The position numbers and the translations under genes were made by a program. Of a stretch of DNA of 37,714 nucleotides, positions 18,195-25,827 are shown piece after piece (position 1 is the first letter of the stretch; every line of letters starts with the position of its first letter). Under the pieces are notes generated by a model, which was not told the DNA's origin, did not search any database, and was given only the letters and a program-made list of their open reading frames with translations. Origin of the DNA: Candidatus Faecalibacterium gallistercoris (GTDB taxonomy: Bacteria > Bacillota > Clostridia > Oscillospirales > Ruminococcaceae); NCBI GenBank assembly GCA_019116585.1, contig DXBJ01000066.1, positions 1 to 37,714 of the forward strand, written 5' to 3'.

Positions 18195-18234
18195 GCCGCG
18201 GCCGGGGCCCTGCCGCCCCCGCCGTATTACTGAC

Positions 18235-18263
18235 ATTATAGCACATTTTGTTTCTTTTGAAAA
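18235..18263 (-). promoter_or_regulatory. pfkA promoter
   Basis: On the minus strand TTTTCA (18258-18263), a 17-base spacer and a TG-extended consensus TATAAT (18235-18240) point to pfkA. The promoter lies in the 207-base gap between dnaE and pfkA, 34 bases past the dnaE stop. Confidence 0.75.
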
Positions 18264-18296
18264 CAGGGCACCCGTTTTGATTCACTCACATACATG

Positions 18297-21200
18297 TCAT
18301 TTTGTTGCAACATTGTCCGCGCCCAGCAGCCGCTGCAGCTCCTGGTAGAACAGTGGGTGGCCCGAGGTATACAGCCGGCGGGGCACGGCCAGCTTTTTCT
18401 TTTCGTCGCGCAGGCAGAGGATGACCGGGATGTCCCCCTCGAAAATACCCAGCAGGTTGATGACCTTGTCGTACTCCCGGCAGCTGCGGGAGGGCAGGCG
18501 GATATAGACCCGTTTGGGCGCCTCCCGCACCGGGTCGGGCCGGTAGTCCTGAGGGGCGGCGGGGTTGTAGCGGTCGACCGGGATGATCGACTCCGCCATC
18601 AGCTTGGCCGGCTCGTCCTCCCGCACCGACAGCCGCCCGTCGATGACCACGACGGCGTTTTCCTGCAAAGCGTCCCGGAAAAGCTCCAGCACCCGGGGGA
18701 ACACGATCACCTCCAGGGTGCCGGTCAGGTCCTCCACGCTGGTAAAGGCCATCAGGGTGTTGTTCTTGGTGGTCATCATCCGGCTCTTGACCACGGTGCA
18801 GACGATCCGCACGTGGGTGTTGTCCAGCTTGTGAGCGTCCTCCCCGGTCAGCATCTTGATGGTGTGGGAGGCGTACCGGGCCGACTGCTCCCGGTAGGCG
18901 TCCAGCGGGTGGCCGGACAGGTACAGCCCGCTGACCTCCTTTTCCATCCGGAGCAGCTCGGTGTGAGGGTACTCGGGCAGAGCCTTGAGCTGGTAGCCGC
19001 CGTCTGCGGCCGCCTCCTCTCCCCCGCCGCTCAGCACGGCAAAGAGGTCCAGCTGGCCGTCCAGGTTCCGGCGGGCGTCGTTTTCCACGCTTTTCAGGAT
19101 GCCCTCCACCGCTTCCACCTGGCTGCGGCGGGTGGCCCCCATGCAGTCGAACGCCCCGGCTTTGATCAGGCACTCCACCGCCCGGCGGTTGAGTTCGTTG
19201 CCGTGCATCCGCTTGCAGAAATCGTACAGGCTGCTGTAGGGGCGGCCCGCACGCTCCCGCACCACGCACTCGATCAGGTTGCGGCCCACGTTTTTGACGG
19301 CGTTGAGGCCGAAACGGATCTGGCCCTGCTGGTCGGTGGTGAAGCCGCCCCCCGAAATGTTGATATCGGGCGGCAGCACCTTGATCCCCAGCCGGGTGCA
19401 CTCGGCGGTGTACTCGATCACCTTGTCGGTGTTGTCCAGCACGCTGGTCAGCAGGGCGGCCATGAACTGCGCCGGGTAATGGCACTTGAGGTAGGCGGTC
19501 TGGTACGCCACATAGGCATAGCAGGCCGCATGGCTCTTGTTGAAGGCGTAGGAGGCAAAGCTGGACATCTCGTCGTAGATCTCATTTGCCACCTGCTCCG
19601 GGATGCCGTTGGCCACACAGCCGGGGCATTCGTGCCCCGGTTCGGTGCAGCCGTGGATGAAGTGTTCCCGCTCCGCCTCCATGACGGCGTGCTTTTTCTT
19701 GCTCATGGCCCGGCGGACGTTGTCCGCCTGCCCGAAGGAAAACCCGGCCAGCTCACGGAAGATCTGCATAACCTGCTCCTGGTAGACGATGCACCCGTTG
19801 GTCACGTCCAGGATATGGGCCAGCTGGGGGGTCTTGTAACTGATCTTGTCCGGCTCGTGGCGGTTGCGCAGATAGGTGGGGATGGACTCCATGGGCCCCG
19901 GCCGGTACAGGCTGATCAGGGCGATGACGTCCTCCAGATTTTCCGGCTGCAGGCCCATCAGGACCTGGCGCATTCCCGAAGATTCCAGCTGGAACACGCC
20001 CTCGGTCTCGCCCCGGCCCAGCATCTCATACGTGGCTTTGTCGTCGTAATCCAGCTTTGCCATGGAGAAAGCCGGGTCGTTTTTCTGGACGGCGGTCTCG
20101 GCGTCCCGGATGACGGTCAGGGTCCGCAGGCCCAGAAAATCCATCTTGAGCAGGCCCAGCTCTTCGATCTCGGTCATGTTGAACTGGGTCACCGGCAGAC
20201 CGTCGTTGGTGGCCAGGGGCAGATAGCAATCCACCGGCTCGGGGGTGATGACCACGCCGGCGGCGTGGGTGGAGGCATGCCGGGGCATCCCCTCCACCTT
20301 GGCGGCGGTGTCGATCAGCTCTTTGACCTGGGGGTCGGCGTCGTACAGCTTTTTCAGCTCGGTGGAAACTTCCAGCGCCCGCTTGAGGGTCATCTTCAGC
20401 TCCATGGGCACCAGCTTGGCCACCGTGTCCACGCTCTGGTAGGGCAGGCCCATCACTCGGCCCACGTCCCGGATGGCGTTGCGGGCGGCCATGGTCCCAA
20501 AGGTGACGATCTGGGCCACGTGGTCCGAGCCGTATTTCCGGTTGACGTAGTCGATGACCTCCTGGCGGCGCTCGTAGCAGAAATCCACGTCGAAGTCGGG
20601 CATGCTGACCCGCTCCGGGTTCAAAAAGCGCTCGAAGATCAGGTTGTAGCGGATGGGGTCGATGTCGGTGATGCCCACGCAGTAGGCCGCGATGCTGCCT
20701 GCGCCCGAGCCGCGCCCCGGCCCCACCGGGATGTTCTGGCTCTTGGCAAAGTTGATGTAGTCAAAGACGATCAGGTAGTAGTTGGTATATCCCATCGACC
20801 GGATGACGCCGATCTCGTACTGGAGCCGCTCCCGGTTGGCCTCGGGCACGTCGGGGCCGTAGCGGCGCTCCAGTCCTTCCCAGCAGAGTTTTTCAAAATA
20901 GGCCTGGTTGTCCATCCCGTCGGGGGCCTTGTAGTAGGGGATCTTGGTGTGGCCGAAGTCGAAGTTGAAGCTGCACTGCTCGGCGATCCGGGCGGTGTTG
21001 ACGCAGGCCTCCGGCACCATCGAGAACAGGCTGTACATCTCCTCGGTGGTCTTGAGGTAGAACTCGTCGGTCTGGAACTCCATCTTGTCGGCGTCCTGGA
21101 TGGTCTTGCCGGTCTGGATGCACAGCAGGATCTCCTGGACCCGGGCGTCCTCCCGGCGCAGGTAGTGGGCGTCGTTGGTGGCCGCCATGGGGATGCCGGT

Positions 21201-21806
21201 GTCCCGCGCCAGCTGGATCAGCCGGGGCAGGACGGTCTCGTCCTCGGCCAGGCCGTGGTCCTGCAGCTCGATGTAGTAATTGCCCGGCCCGAACAGGTCG
21301 TTGTACCACAGGGCGGCGGCTTTGGCCCGCTCGTAATCCCCTGCCAGCAGGGCCTGGGGGATCTCCCCCGCCAGGCAGGCCGACAGGCAGATCAGCCCCT
21401 CGTGGTATTGTTCCAGCAGCTGCTTGTCGATCCGGGGCTTGGAATAGAAGCCCTCGGTGAAGGCGGCCGACACCATCTTGATGAGGTTTTTATAGCCTGT
21501 CTCGTTCTTGCACAGCAGGATCAGGTGGTGGTTGCCGTCGATCTTGTTCACCTTGTCGAACCGGGTGCGGGTGGCCACATAGACCTCGCACCCGATGATG
21601 GGCTTGACGCCGGCCTTTTTGGCCGCCTTGTAAAACTGCACGCAGCCGTACATCACCCCGTGGTCGGTGCAGGCGACGGCGGTCTGGCCGCACTCTTTGA
21701 CCCGCTCCATCAGCTGGTCGATGCGGCAGGCGCCGTCCAGCAGGCTGTACTCGGTGTGGACGTGCAGATGGACAAAATCCCGCTGTGCCGCGGTGGCTTC
21801 GCTCAC
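18297..21806 (-). CDS. dnaE: DNA polymerase III alpha subunit DnaE
   Basis: The product has 1169 residues with a GTG start overlapping the whiA stop (GTGA). It starts with a PHP domain (FVHLHVHTEYSLLDG near 11-25, and ACTDHGVMYG). The palm domain has catalytic Asp in PDFDVDF (403-409: D404, D406). Further conserved blocks include VGPGRGSGAGS, the fingers region (YRPGPMESIPTYLRNRH), a helix-hairpin-helix region, and an OB-fold near 980-1060 (VRIVCTVVKSRMMTTKNNTLMAF). In Gram-positive bacteria DnaE works with PolC, extending primers mainly on the lagging strand. It is the last gene of the hprK-murB-rapZ-whiA-dnaE operon. Length and motifs are normal. Confidence 0.97.
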   Translation of the reverse strand: MSEATAAQRDFVHLHVHTEYSLLDGACRIDQLMERVKECGQTAVACTDHGVMYGCVQFYKAAKKAGVKPIIGCEVYVATRTRFDKVNKIDGNHHLILLCKNETGYKNLIKMVSAAFTEGFYSKPRIDKQLLEQYHEGLICLSACLAGEIPQALLAGDYERAKAAALWYNDLFGPGNYYIELQDHGLAEDETVLPRLIQLARDTGIPMAATNDAHYLRREDARVQEILLCIQTGKTIQDADKMEFQTDEFYLKTTEEMYSLFSMVPEACVNTARIAEQCSFNFDFGHTKIPYYKAPDGMDNQAYFEKLCWEGLERRYGPDVPEANRERLQYEIGVIRSMGYTNYYLIVFDYINFAKSQNIPVGPGRGSGAGSIAAYCVGITDIDPIRYNLIFERFLNPERVSMPDFDVDFCYERRQEVIDYVNRKYGSDHVAQIVTFGTMAARNAIRDVGRVMGLPYQSVDTVAKLVPMELKMTLKRALEVSTELKKLYDADPQVKELIDTAAKVEGMPRHASTHAAGVVITPEPVDCYLPLATNDGLPVTQFNMTEIEELGLLKMDFLGLRTLTVIRDAETAVQKNDPAFSMAKLDYDDKATYEMLGRGETEGVFQLESSGMRQVLMGLQPENLEDVIALISLYRPGPMESIPTYLRNRHEPDKISYKTPQLAHILDVTNGCIVYQEQVMQIFRELAGFSFGQADNVRRAMSKKKHAVMEAEREHFIHGCTEPGHECPGCVANGIPEQVANEIYDEMSSFASYAFNKSHAACYAYVAYQTAYLKCHYPAQFMAALLTSVLDNTDKVIEYTAECTRLGIKVLPPDINISGGGFTTDQQGQIRFGLNAVKNVGRNLIECVVRERAGRPYSSLYDFCKRMHGNELNRRAVECLIKAGAFDCMGATRRSQVEAVEGILKSVENDARRNLDGQLDLFAVLSGGGEEAAADGGYQLKALPEYPHTELLRMEKEVSGLYLSGHPLDAYREQSARYASHTIKMLTGEDAHKLDNTHVRIVCTVVKSRMMTTKNNTLMAFTSVEDLTGTLEVIVFPRVLELFRDALQENAVVVIDGRLSVREDEPAKLMAESIIPVDRYNPAAPQDYRPDPVREAPKRVYIRLPSRSCREYDKVINLLGIFEGDIPVILCLRDEKKKLAVPRRLYTSGHPLFYQELQRLLGADNVATK

Positions 21807-22726
21807 GATCTTCCCCCCTCCTTCCGGGTCCGCAGGTCGGCGGACATGGCCTCCAGCCGCTTGAGGCGGTGGGCCAGCCCCGACTTGCTGGGCCGGGGCT
21901 CGATTTTTTCACACAAAGCGGCCAGAGACAGCTCGGGATACTCCAGCCGTTTGACCGCCGTCTCGCGCAGCGGCTCGGGCAGGGCGTCCAGCGCGTCCTG
22001 TTCCTGCAGGTAGCGCAGGGCCCGGATGGCCGACGCATTGGCCCGCACCGTCTTGCCCAGGTTGGCGGTCTCGCAGTTGGTGTACCGGTTGACCCGGTTG
22101 CGGACCGATTTGACGGCCCGCTCGCTGTTCATCTGGCCGGCGGCCTGCCCGGCCCCCATAAAGACCAGCAGGGCCTGGATGTTGGCGCAGGCTTTCAGAT
22201 AGATGACGTTGACCCCCTTGCGGCGGCTGCGCCGGGGGGCAAACTCATGTTCGGCCAGCAGGGCCTCAAAATCCCGGGCCAGGTTGGTCCGGGGGGTGGT
22301 AAATTCCAGGTGATAGCCCTTCTGCGGGTCGGTGACCGTCCCGCAGCAGAGGAACGCCGCCCCCACATAGGCGCTGACGCTGTCCCGGCTGCGGATCAGG
22401 CCGGGGTCGATCTGCAGGCTGGTCTCCCGGCCGGTGGTGCCGAACAGCGCGTGCATCCGGGCCACGCAGGCGGCGTCCTCAATCTTGAACTCGTAGACAG
22501 GCCCGCTGGCGTGTTCCCTGCGGCAGACCCCGCCCTGGACGCCGCATCGGGCAAAGCACTGCATGGCATAGCCGGCGGTCTCGGCCTGTTCGGTCTGGAT
22601 CACCAGACCTCTGGCGTCAAAATGTTTTGCAAAACAGGCCAGCCCATAGCAGGCCGCCCGGACGGCGGCCTCGGACGCCAGCGCCCGCCCGGCGATCTCG
22701 CTCCTGGCCTCGGAGGCAAAGCTCAT
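21803..22726 (-). CDS. whiA: WhiA-type DNA-binding regulator of division/sporulation
   Basis: The product has 307 residues. The N-terminal half is a degenerate LAGLIDADG-homing-endonuclease-like fold; 'RDSVSAYVGAAFLCCGTVTD' then PQKGYHLEF is its hallmark. The C-terminal part (about 215-300) is a helix-turn-helix domain: NRVNRYTNCETANLGKTVRA, then YPELSLAALCEKIEPRPSKS. WhiA controls sporulation-linked division genes in Streptomyces and affects Z-ring assembly and chromosome segregation in Bacillus. GGAAGGG lies 7 bases before the ATG. It is placed after rapZ with 32 bases between, as in most Firmicutes except that yvcK is missing there. Confidence 0.94.
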   Translation of the reverse strand: MSFASEARSEIAGRALASEAAVRAACYGLACFAKHFDARGLVIQTEQAETAGYAMQCFARCGVQGGVCRREHASGPVYEFKIEDAACVARMHALFGTTGRETSLQIDPGLIRSRDSVSAYVGAAFLCCGTVTDPQKGYHLEFTTPRTNLARDFEALLAEHEFAPRRSRRKGVNVIYLKACANIQALLVFMGAGQAAGQMNSERAVKSVRNRVNRYTNCETANLGKTVRANASAIRALRYLQEQDALDALPEPLRETAVKRLEYPELSLAALCEKIEPRPSKSGLAHRLKRLEAMSADLRTRKEGGRS

Positions 22727-22758
22727 GCTTCGTCCCTTCCTTATTTATAATATCGTGT

Positions 22759-23622
22759 TCACCGGGACGCATCCCGGTGCTGGAGGCTGACGGCGTAGCC
22801 CTGCTGCTCGCAGTAAGCCGCGATCTTGCGGGCAAAGGTGATGGACCGGTGTTTGCCGCCGGTGCACCCCACCCCGATGGTCAGCTCGCTCTTGCCCTCT
22901 TTGACGTACAGAGGCAGGGCGTACTCCAGCAGGTATTCGATCCGTTTCAGCAGCTCCCGGGAAGCGTCGAAGCTCATCACATAGTCCACCACTTCCTGGT
23001 CCATGCCGGTCTTGTGCTTGAGCTGGGGCACATAAAAGGGGTTGGGCAGGCACCGGACGTCCAGCACCAGGTCCGCCTCCCCCGGCAGCCCGAACTTGAA
23101 CCCGAAGGAGACGACGTTCAGCCGCATGGCGGCCTTGGCCCCGCCCCCCGGGATGAACAGGTCGCAGATGCGCTCCTTGTTCTGGGCCGTCGAGAACAGG
23201 CTGGTGTCCATCACATAGTCCGCCCGGTCCAGCAGGGGCTGCAGGATCTCCCGCTCCTTGGTGATGGCCTGGATGGTGGGGATGTTCTCCGCCAGGCTGA
23301 TGGGATGGCGGCGGCGGGTCTCTTTGTAGCGGCGGCAGAGCACCTCGTCCGACGCATCCAGAAACAGCACCTTATAGGGCACCTGCTGCAGATCCAGCAG
23401 GTCCAGGGCCTCCTGCACTTCCTGCCGGGTGTGGCAGCCCCGCACGTCCATCGAGATGGCCACCCGGTCCAGCTGGTTGTCGCCGGCCCGGGCAAAGGCC
23501 GCGATCTGGGACAAAAGTTTTGCCGGGATGTTGTCCATGCAGAAATAGCCAATATCTTCCAGTGCGTTCATCGAGACCGATTTGCCCGAGCCCGAAAGCC
23601 CGCTTACGATCAACAGCTCCAT
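22759..23622 (-). CDS. rapZ: RapZ/YvcJ nucleotide-binding protein
   Basis: The product has 287 residues. A P-loop GLSGSGKS (8-15) and Walker-B-like FLDA are seen. Conserved family blocks are ETRRRHPIS, DTSLFSTAQ, VVSFGFKFGLPGEADLVLDVR with LPNPFYV, and the C-terminal GVGCTGGKHRSITFA. In E. coli RapZ is an RNA adaptor guiding decay of GlmZ. In Bacillus YvcJ hydrolyses nucleotides and influences competence. The gene sits between murB and whiA in one operon. Confidence 0.96.
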   Translation of the reverse strand: MELLIVSGLSGSGKSVSMNALEDIGYFCMDNIPAKLLSQIAAFARAGDNQLDRVAISMDVRGCHTRQEVQEALDLLDLQQVPYKVLFLDASDEVLCRRYKETRRRHPISLAENIPTIQAITKEREILQPLLDRADYVMDTSLFSTAQNKERICDLFIPGGGAKAAMRLNVVSFGFKFGLPGEADLVLDVRCLPNPFYVPQLKHKTGMDQEVVDYVMSFDASRELLKRIEYLLEYALPLYVKEGKSELTIGVGCTGGKHRSITFARKIAAYCEQQGYAVSLQHRDASR

Positions 23623-23650
23623 AGCCGCTCTCCACTTCCTTGGTAATATG

Positions 23651-24559
23651 TTACAGCTCTACGACGCGGATCTCCTTTTCCAGGACAAAGCCGGTCTGTT
23701 CTTTGACGATCTGCTGCACCTCGCTGCACAGGGCCAGCACGTCGGCGCAGGTGGCGCCGCCCAGGTTGACCACAAAGCCGCAGTGCTTCTCGCTGATGGC
23801 CGCGCCCCCGTGGCGGTGGCCCCGCAGGCCGCACTGTTCGATCAGCGCGCCGGCAAAGGCGCCCACAGGCCGTTTGAAAGTGCTGCCCGCGCTGGGTTTG
23901 TCCAGAGGCTGTTTGTCCCGGCGGCGGCCCATCAGGTCGTTCATCCGGGCGGCGATGGCGCCGGGGTCCCCGGGGGCCAACCCGACGGCGGCCGACAGGA
24001 TGCAGCCGCCGTTCGATTCAAAGATGCTGTGGCGGTAGCCCAGGTCCAGGGCGGCGGCGGGCGCCTCCTCGATCTGCCCTTCGGCGGTCAGGTACCGCAC
24101 CGAGAGCAGGACGTCTTTCATCTCGCCGCCGTAGGCGCCGGCGTTCATATAGACCGCGCCCCCCACCGTGCCGGGGATGCCATAGGCAAACTCCAGCCCG
24201 GTCAACCCGGCGTGCAGGGCCGCCATGCACAGAGCGTTCAGCGGCATCCCGGCCGGCGCAGTCAGGGTGTCCCCTTCCCGGCGGACCTCCCCTTTCATCC
24301 CCGCCAGGCTGATGACCGCCCCGGCGTAGCCTTTGTCCCCGAACAGGATGTTGCTGCCGTTGCCCAGCAGGTAGCAGGGCACGGCCAGCTCCCGGCACAG
24401 GGCGGCGGCCTGGCACAGCTGCGCCTCGCCGGCGGGCTGGACAAAGACTGCCGCCGGCCCCCCGATCTTAAAGGTGGTATGGGCGGCCAGGGGCTCCTGT
24501 TCTTTGTACGCGATGCCGGCCGCCCGCAGGCGGGCCTTTAAGGTCTCGTGGTTTTCCAA
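23651..24559 (-). CDS. murB: UDP-N-acetylenolpyruvoylglucosamine reductase MurB
   Basis: The product has 302 residues, a type II (Gram-positive) MurB. FAD-binding elements include HTTFKIGGPA (27-36), LLGNGSNILF (64-73) and GIPGTVGGAVYMNAGAYGGE (127-146). Catalytic residues are Arg176 in YRHSIF, Ser226 in GSTFKRP, and the late Glu in LEKEIRV. It reduces the enolpyruvyl ether to UDP-MurNAc with NADPH, in cytoplasmic peptidoglycan precursor synthesis. It is co-transcribed with hprK upstream (12-base gap) and rapZ downstream (28-base gap). Confidence 0.97.
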   Translation of the reverse strand: MENHETLKARLRAAGIAYKEQEPLAAHTTFKIGGPAAVFVQPAGEAQLCQAAALCRELAVPCYLLGNGSNILFGDKGYAGAVISLAGMKGEVRREGDTLTAPAGMPLNALCMAALHAGLTGLEFAYGIPGTVGGAVYMNAGAYGGEMKDVLLSVRYLTAEGQIEEAPAAALDLGYRHSIFESNGGCILSAAVGLAPGDPGAIAARMNDLMGRRRDKQPLDKPSAGSTFKRPVGAFAGALIEQCGLRGHRHGGAAISEKHCGFVVNLGGATCADVLALCSEVQQIVKEQTGFVLEKEIRVVEL

Positions 24560-24571
24560 ACTGTGCTCCTC

Positions 24572-25507
24572 TCAGTCGATGGTGGCGTCCAGACCCAGAC
24601 GGATCAGCAGCTCCTTGGCTGCGTTGTAGCCCATCTTCTTCTGGCGGTTGTTGATGGCGGCGGTCTCCAGCACCACGGCCAGGTTGCGGCCGGGAGAGAC
24701 CGGGATCTCGGTGCTGGGGATCCTGACGCCCAGAATATCGTAGTATTCGGTCTCAAGGCCGGTGCGCTGGTAGTTCTTCTTGGGGTCCCAGGGCTCCAGC
24801 TGGACCACCAGGTCCACCGTCTCGGTCACCTTGACCGCGCCCGCGCCGTACACCCGGGACACGTTGATGATGCCCACGCCCCGCAGCTCGATGAAGTGGC
24901 GGATGTTCTCGGGGGCGGTGCCCATGATCTGCCGGTTGGAGACCTTGCGCAGCTCGACGGCGTCGTCGGCCACCAGCCGGTGGCCCCGCTTGACCAGCTC
25001 GATGGCCAGCTCGCTCTTGCCGATGCCGCTGTCCCCTACGATCAGGATGCCCTCGCCGTACACCTCCACCAAAACGCCGTGGCGGGTGATGCGGGGGGCC
25101 AGTTCCATGTTCAGGACGCTGAGCAGGCTGCCCATCAAAACGCAGGTGGCCTCGTTGGAGCGCAGCAGTGCCACCTTATATTTCTGGGCCAGCTCCACCA
25201 TCTCGGGGAACGGGGTCAGCTCGTCGCTGCGGGAGACGATCACCGCCGGGGGCATCTGCCCAAACAAATGGTCCAGCGCCTCGTAGCGGCGCTCGGGCGT
25301 CTGGACCGAGAGGAAGTTCATCTCGGCCAGGCCCATGATCTGCAGGCGCAGATTGTCGAAATACTCGTAGTAGCCGGCCAGAAACAGGCCCGGGCGGTTG
25401 ACCTCGGCGATCTCGACGTTGATCCTGCTCAGCTCGCATGGGGTGTAGACCACCTCCATGTTGACCCGCTCAGACAGTTTGGCGAGCGATATTGTAAAGT
25501 TTTCCAT
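24572..25507 (-). CDS. hprK: HPr kinase/phosphorylase
   Basis: The product has 311 residues from the ATG at 25507 (MENFTISLAKLSER), with AGGAGG 9 bases upstream. A longer frame would run into the promoter. The catalytic domain has Walker A GDSGIGKS (158-165), His143 in TRHGVLVEV, and DDAVEL (181-186). The family signature IELRGVGIINVSRVYG governs the phosphorylase activity. It phosphorylates Ser46 of HPr in response to ATP and fructose 1,6-bisphosphate, controlling carbon catabolite repression through CcpA. It is the first gene of the operon; pfkA, which makes its effector, lies at the far end of the cluster. Confidence 0.97.
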   Translation of the reverse strand: MENFTISLAKLSERVNMEVVYTPCELSRINVEIAEVNRPGLFLAGYYEYFDNLRLQIMGLAEMNFLSVQTPERRYEALDHLFGQMPPAVIVSRSDELTPFPEMVELAQKYKVALLRSNEATCVLMGSLLSVLNMELAPRITRHGVLVEVYGEGILIVGDSGIGKSELAIELVKRGHRLVADDAVELRKVSNRQIMGTAPENIRHFIELRGVGIINVSRVYGAGAVKVTETVDLVVQLEPWDPKKNYQRTGLETEYYDILGVRIPSTEIPVSPGRNLAVVLETAAINNRQKKMGYNAAKELLIRLGLDATID

Positions 25508-25592
25508 CCTTGTATCCTCCTGTGACAGACGGGACGCGCTGTCCGTTTCGGCCGGGACTTGCAGGTCGGTGCGCAAAATTCCCATTTTTTAT

Positions 25593-25621
25593 ATTATAAT
25601 CAAAACCGGACGGGATTACAA
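25593..25621 (-). promoter_or_regulatory. promoter of the hprK-murB-rapZ-whiA-dnaE operon
   Basis: On the minus strand TTGTAA (25616-25621), a 17-base spacer and consensus TATAAT (25593-25598) lie 86 bases before the hprK ATG. No other good promoter is seen inside the operon, whose gene gaps are all under 35 bases. Confidence 0.8.
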
Positions 25622-25644
25622 TTCCCCCGGGGCATTTTTCCGCA

Positions 25645-25673
25645 TTGCGCGCGGCCCTTCCGTCCGCTATAAT
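25645..25673 (+). promoter_or_regulatory. upstream promoter of the Na/Pi cotransporter operon
   Basis: TTGCGC (25645-25650), a 17-base spacer and TATAAT (25668-25673) form a good constitutive-type promoter facing right, back to back with the hprK promoter. Its transcript would pass through the TTTACA repeat region, so a regulator bound there might block or supplement it. Confidence 0.65.
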
Positions 25674-25690
25674 AAAAAGGAAAGGCGGGG

Positions 25691-25761
25691 TTTATGTAAA
25701 CCATTCTTTACGCAGATTTTACATTGCTCCGGTTTCACATTTTACATCCCTGCACTATACT
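25691..25761 (+). promoter_or_regulatory. candidate Pho box and activator-dependent promoter
   Basis: TTTACG (25707-25712) and TTTACA (25718-25723) are spaced 11 bases apart. TTCACA (25734-25739) and TTTACA (25741-25746) follow. Nine bases later comes TATACT (25756-25761), a -10 with no normal -35. Direct repeats of this kind just upstream of a -10 are how PhoB/PhoP proteins activate phosphate genes. GTAAA words in reverse orientation continue to about 25792. The operon it precedes encodes a phosphate transporter and a PhoB/PhoR pair, so autoregulation under phosphate starvation is likely (inference). Confidence 0.6.
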
Positions 25762-25827
25762 CAAAGCGAATGCGCGTAAAGTAACTGTAAACCATCCACT
25801 CCCAACCCGCAGAAACGAGGATAGACC

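Noticed and set aside
18294-22013. A 1239-codon open frame on the plus strand, opposite dnaE and whiA
   Set aside because: It is a shadow of dnaE/whiA caused by high GC in third codon positions. The translation is low-complexity (His, Gln, Gly, Val-rich), matches no family and has no ribosome site, while the minus strand encodes two complete conserved proteins.
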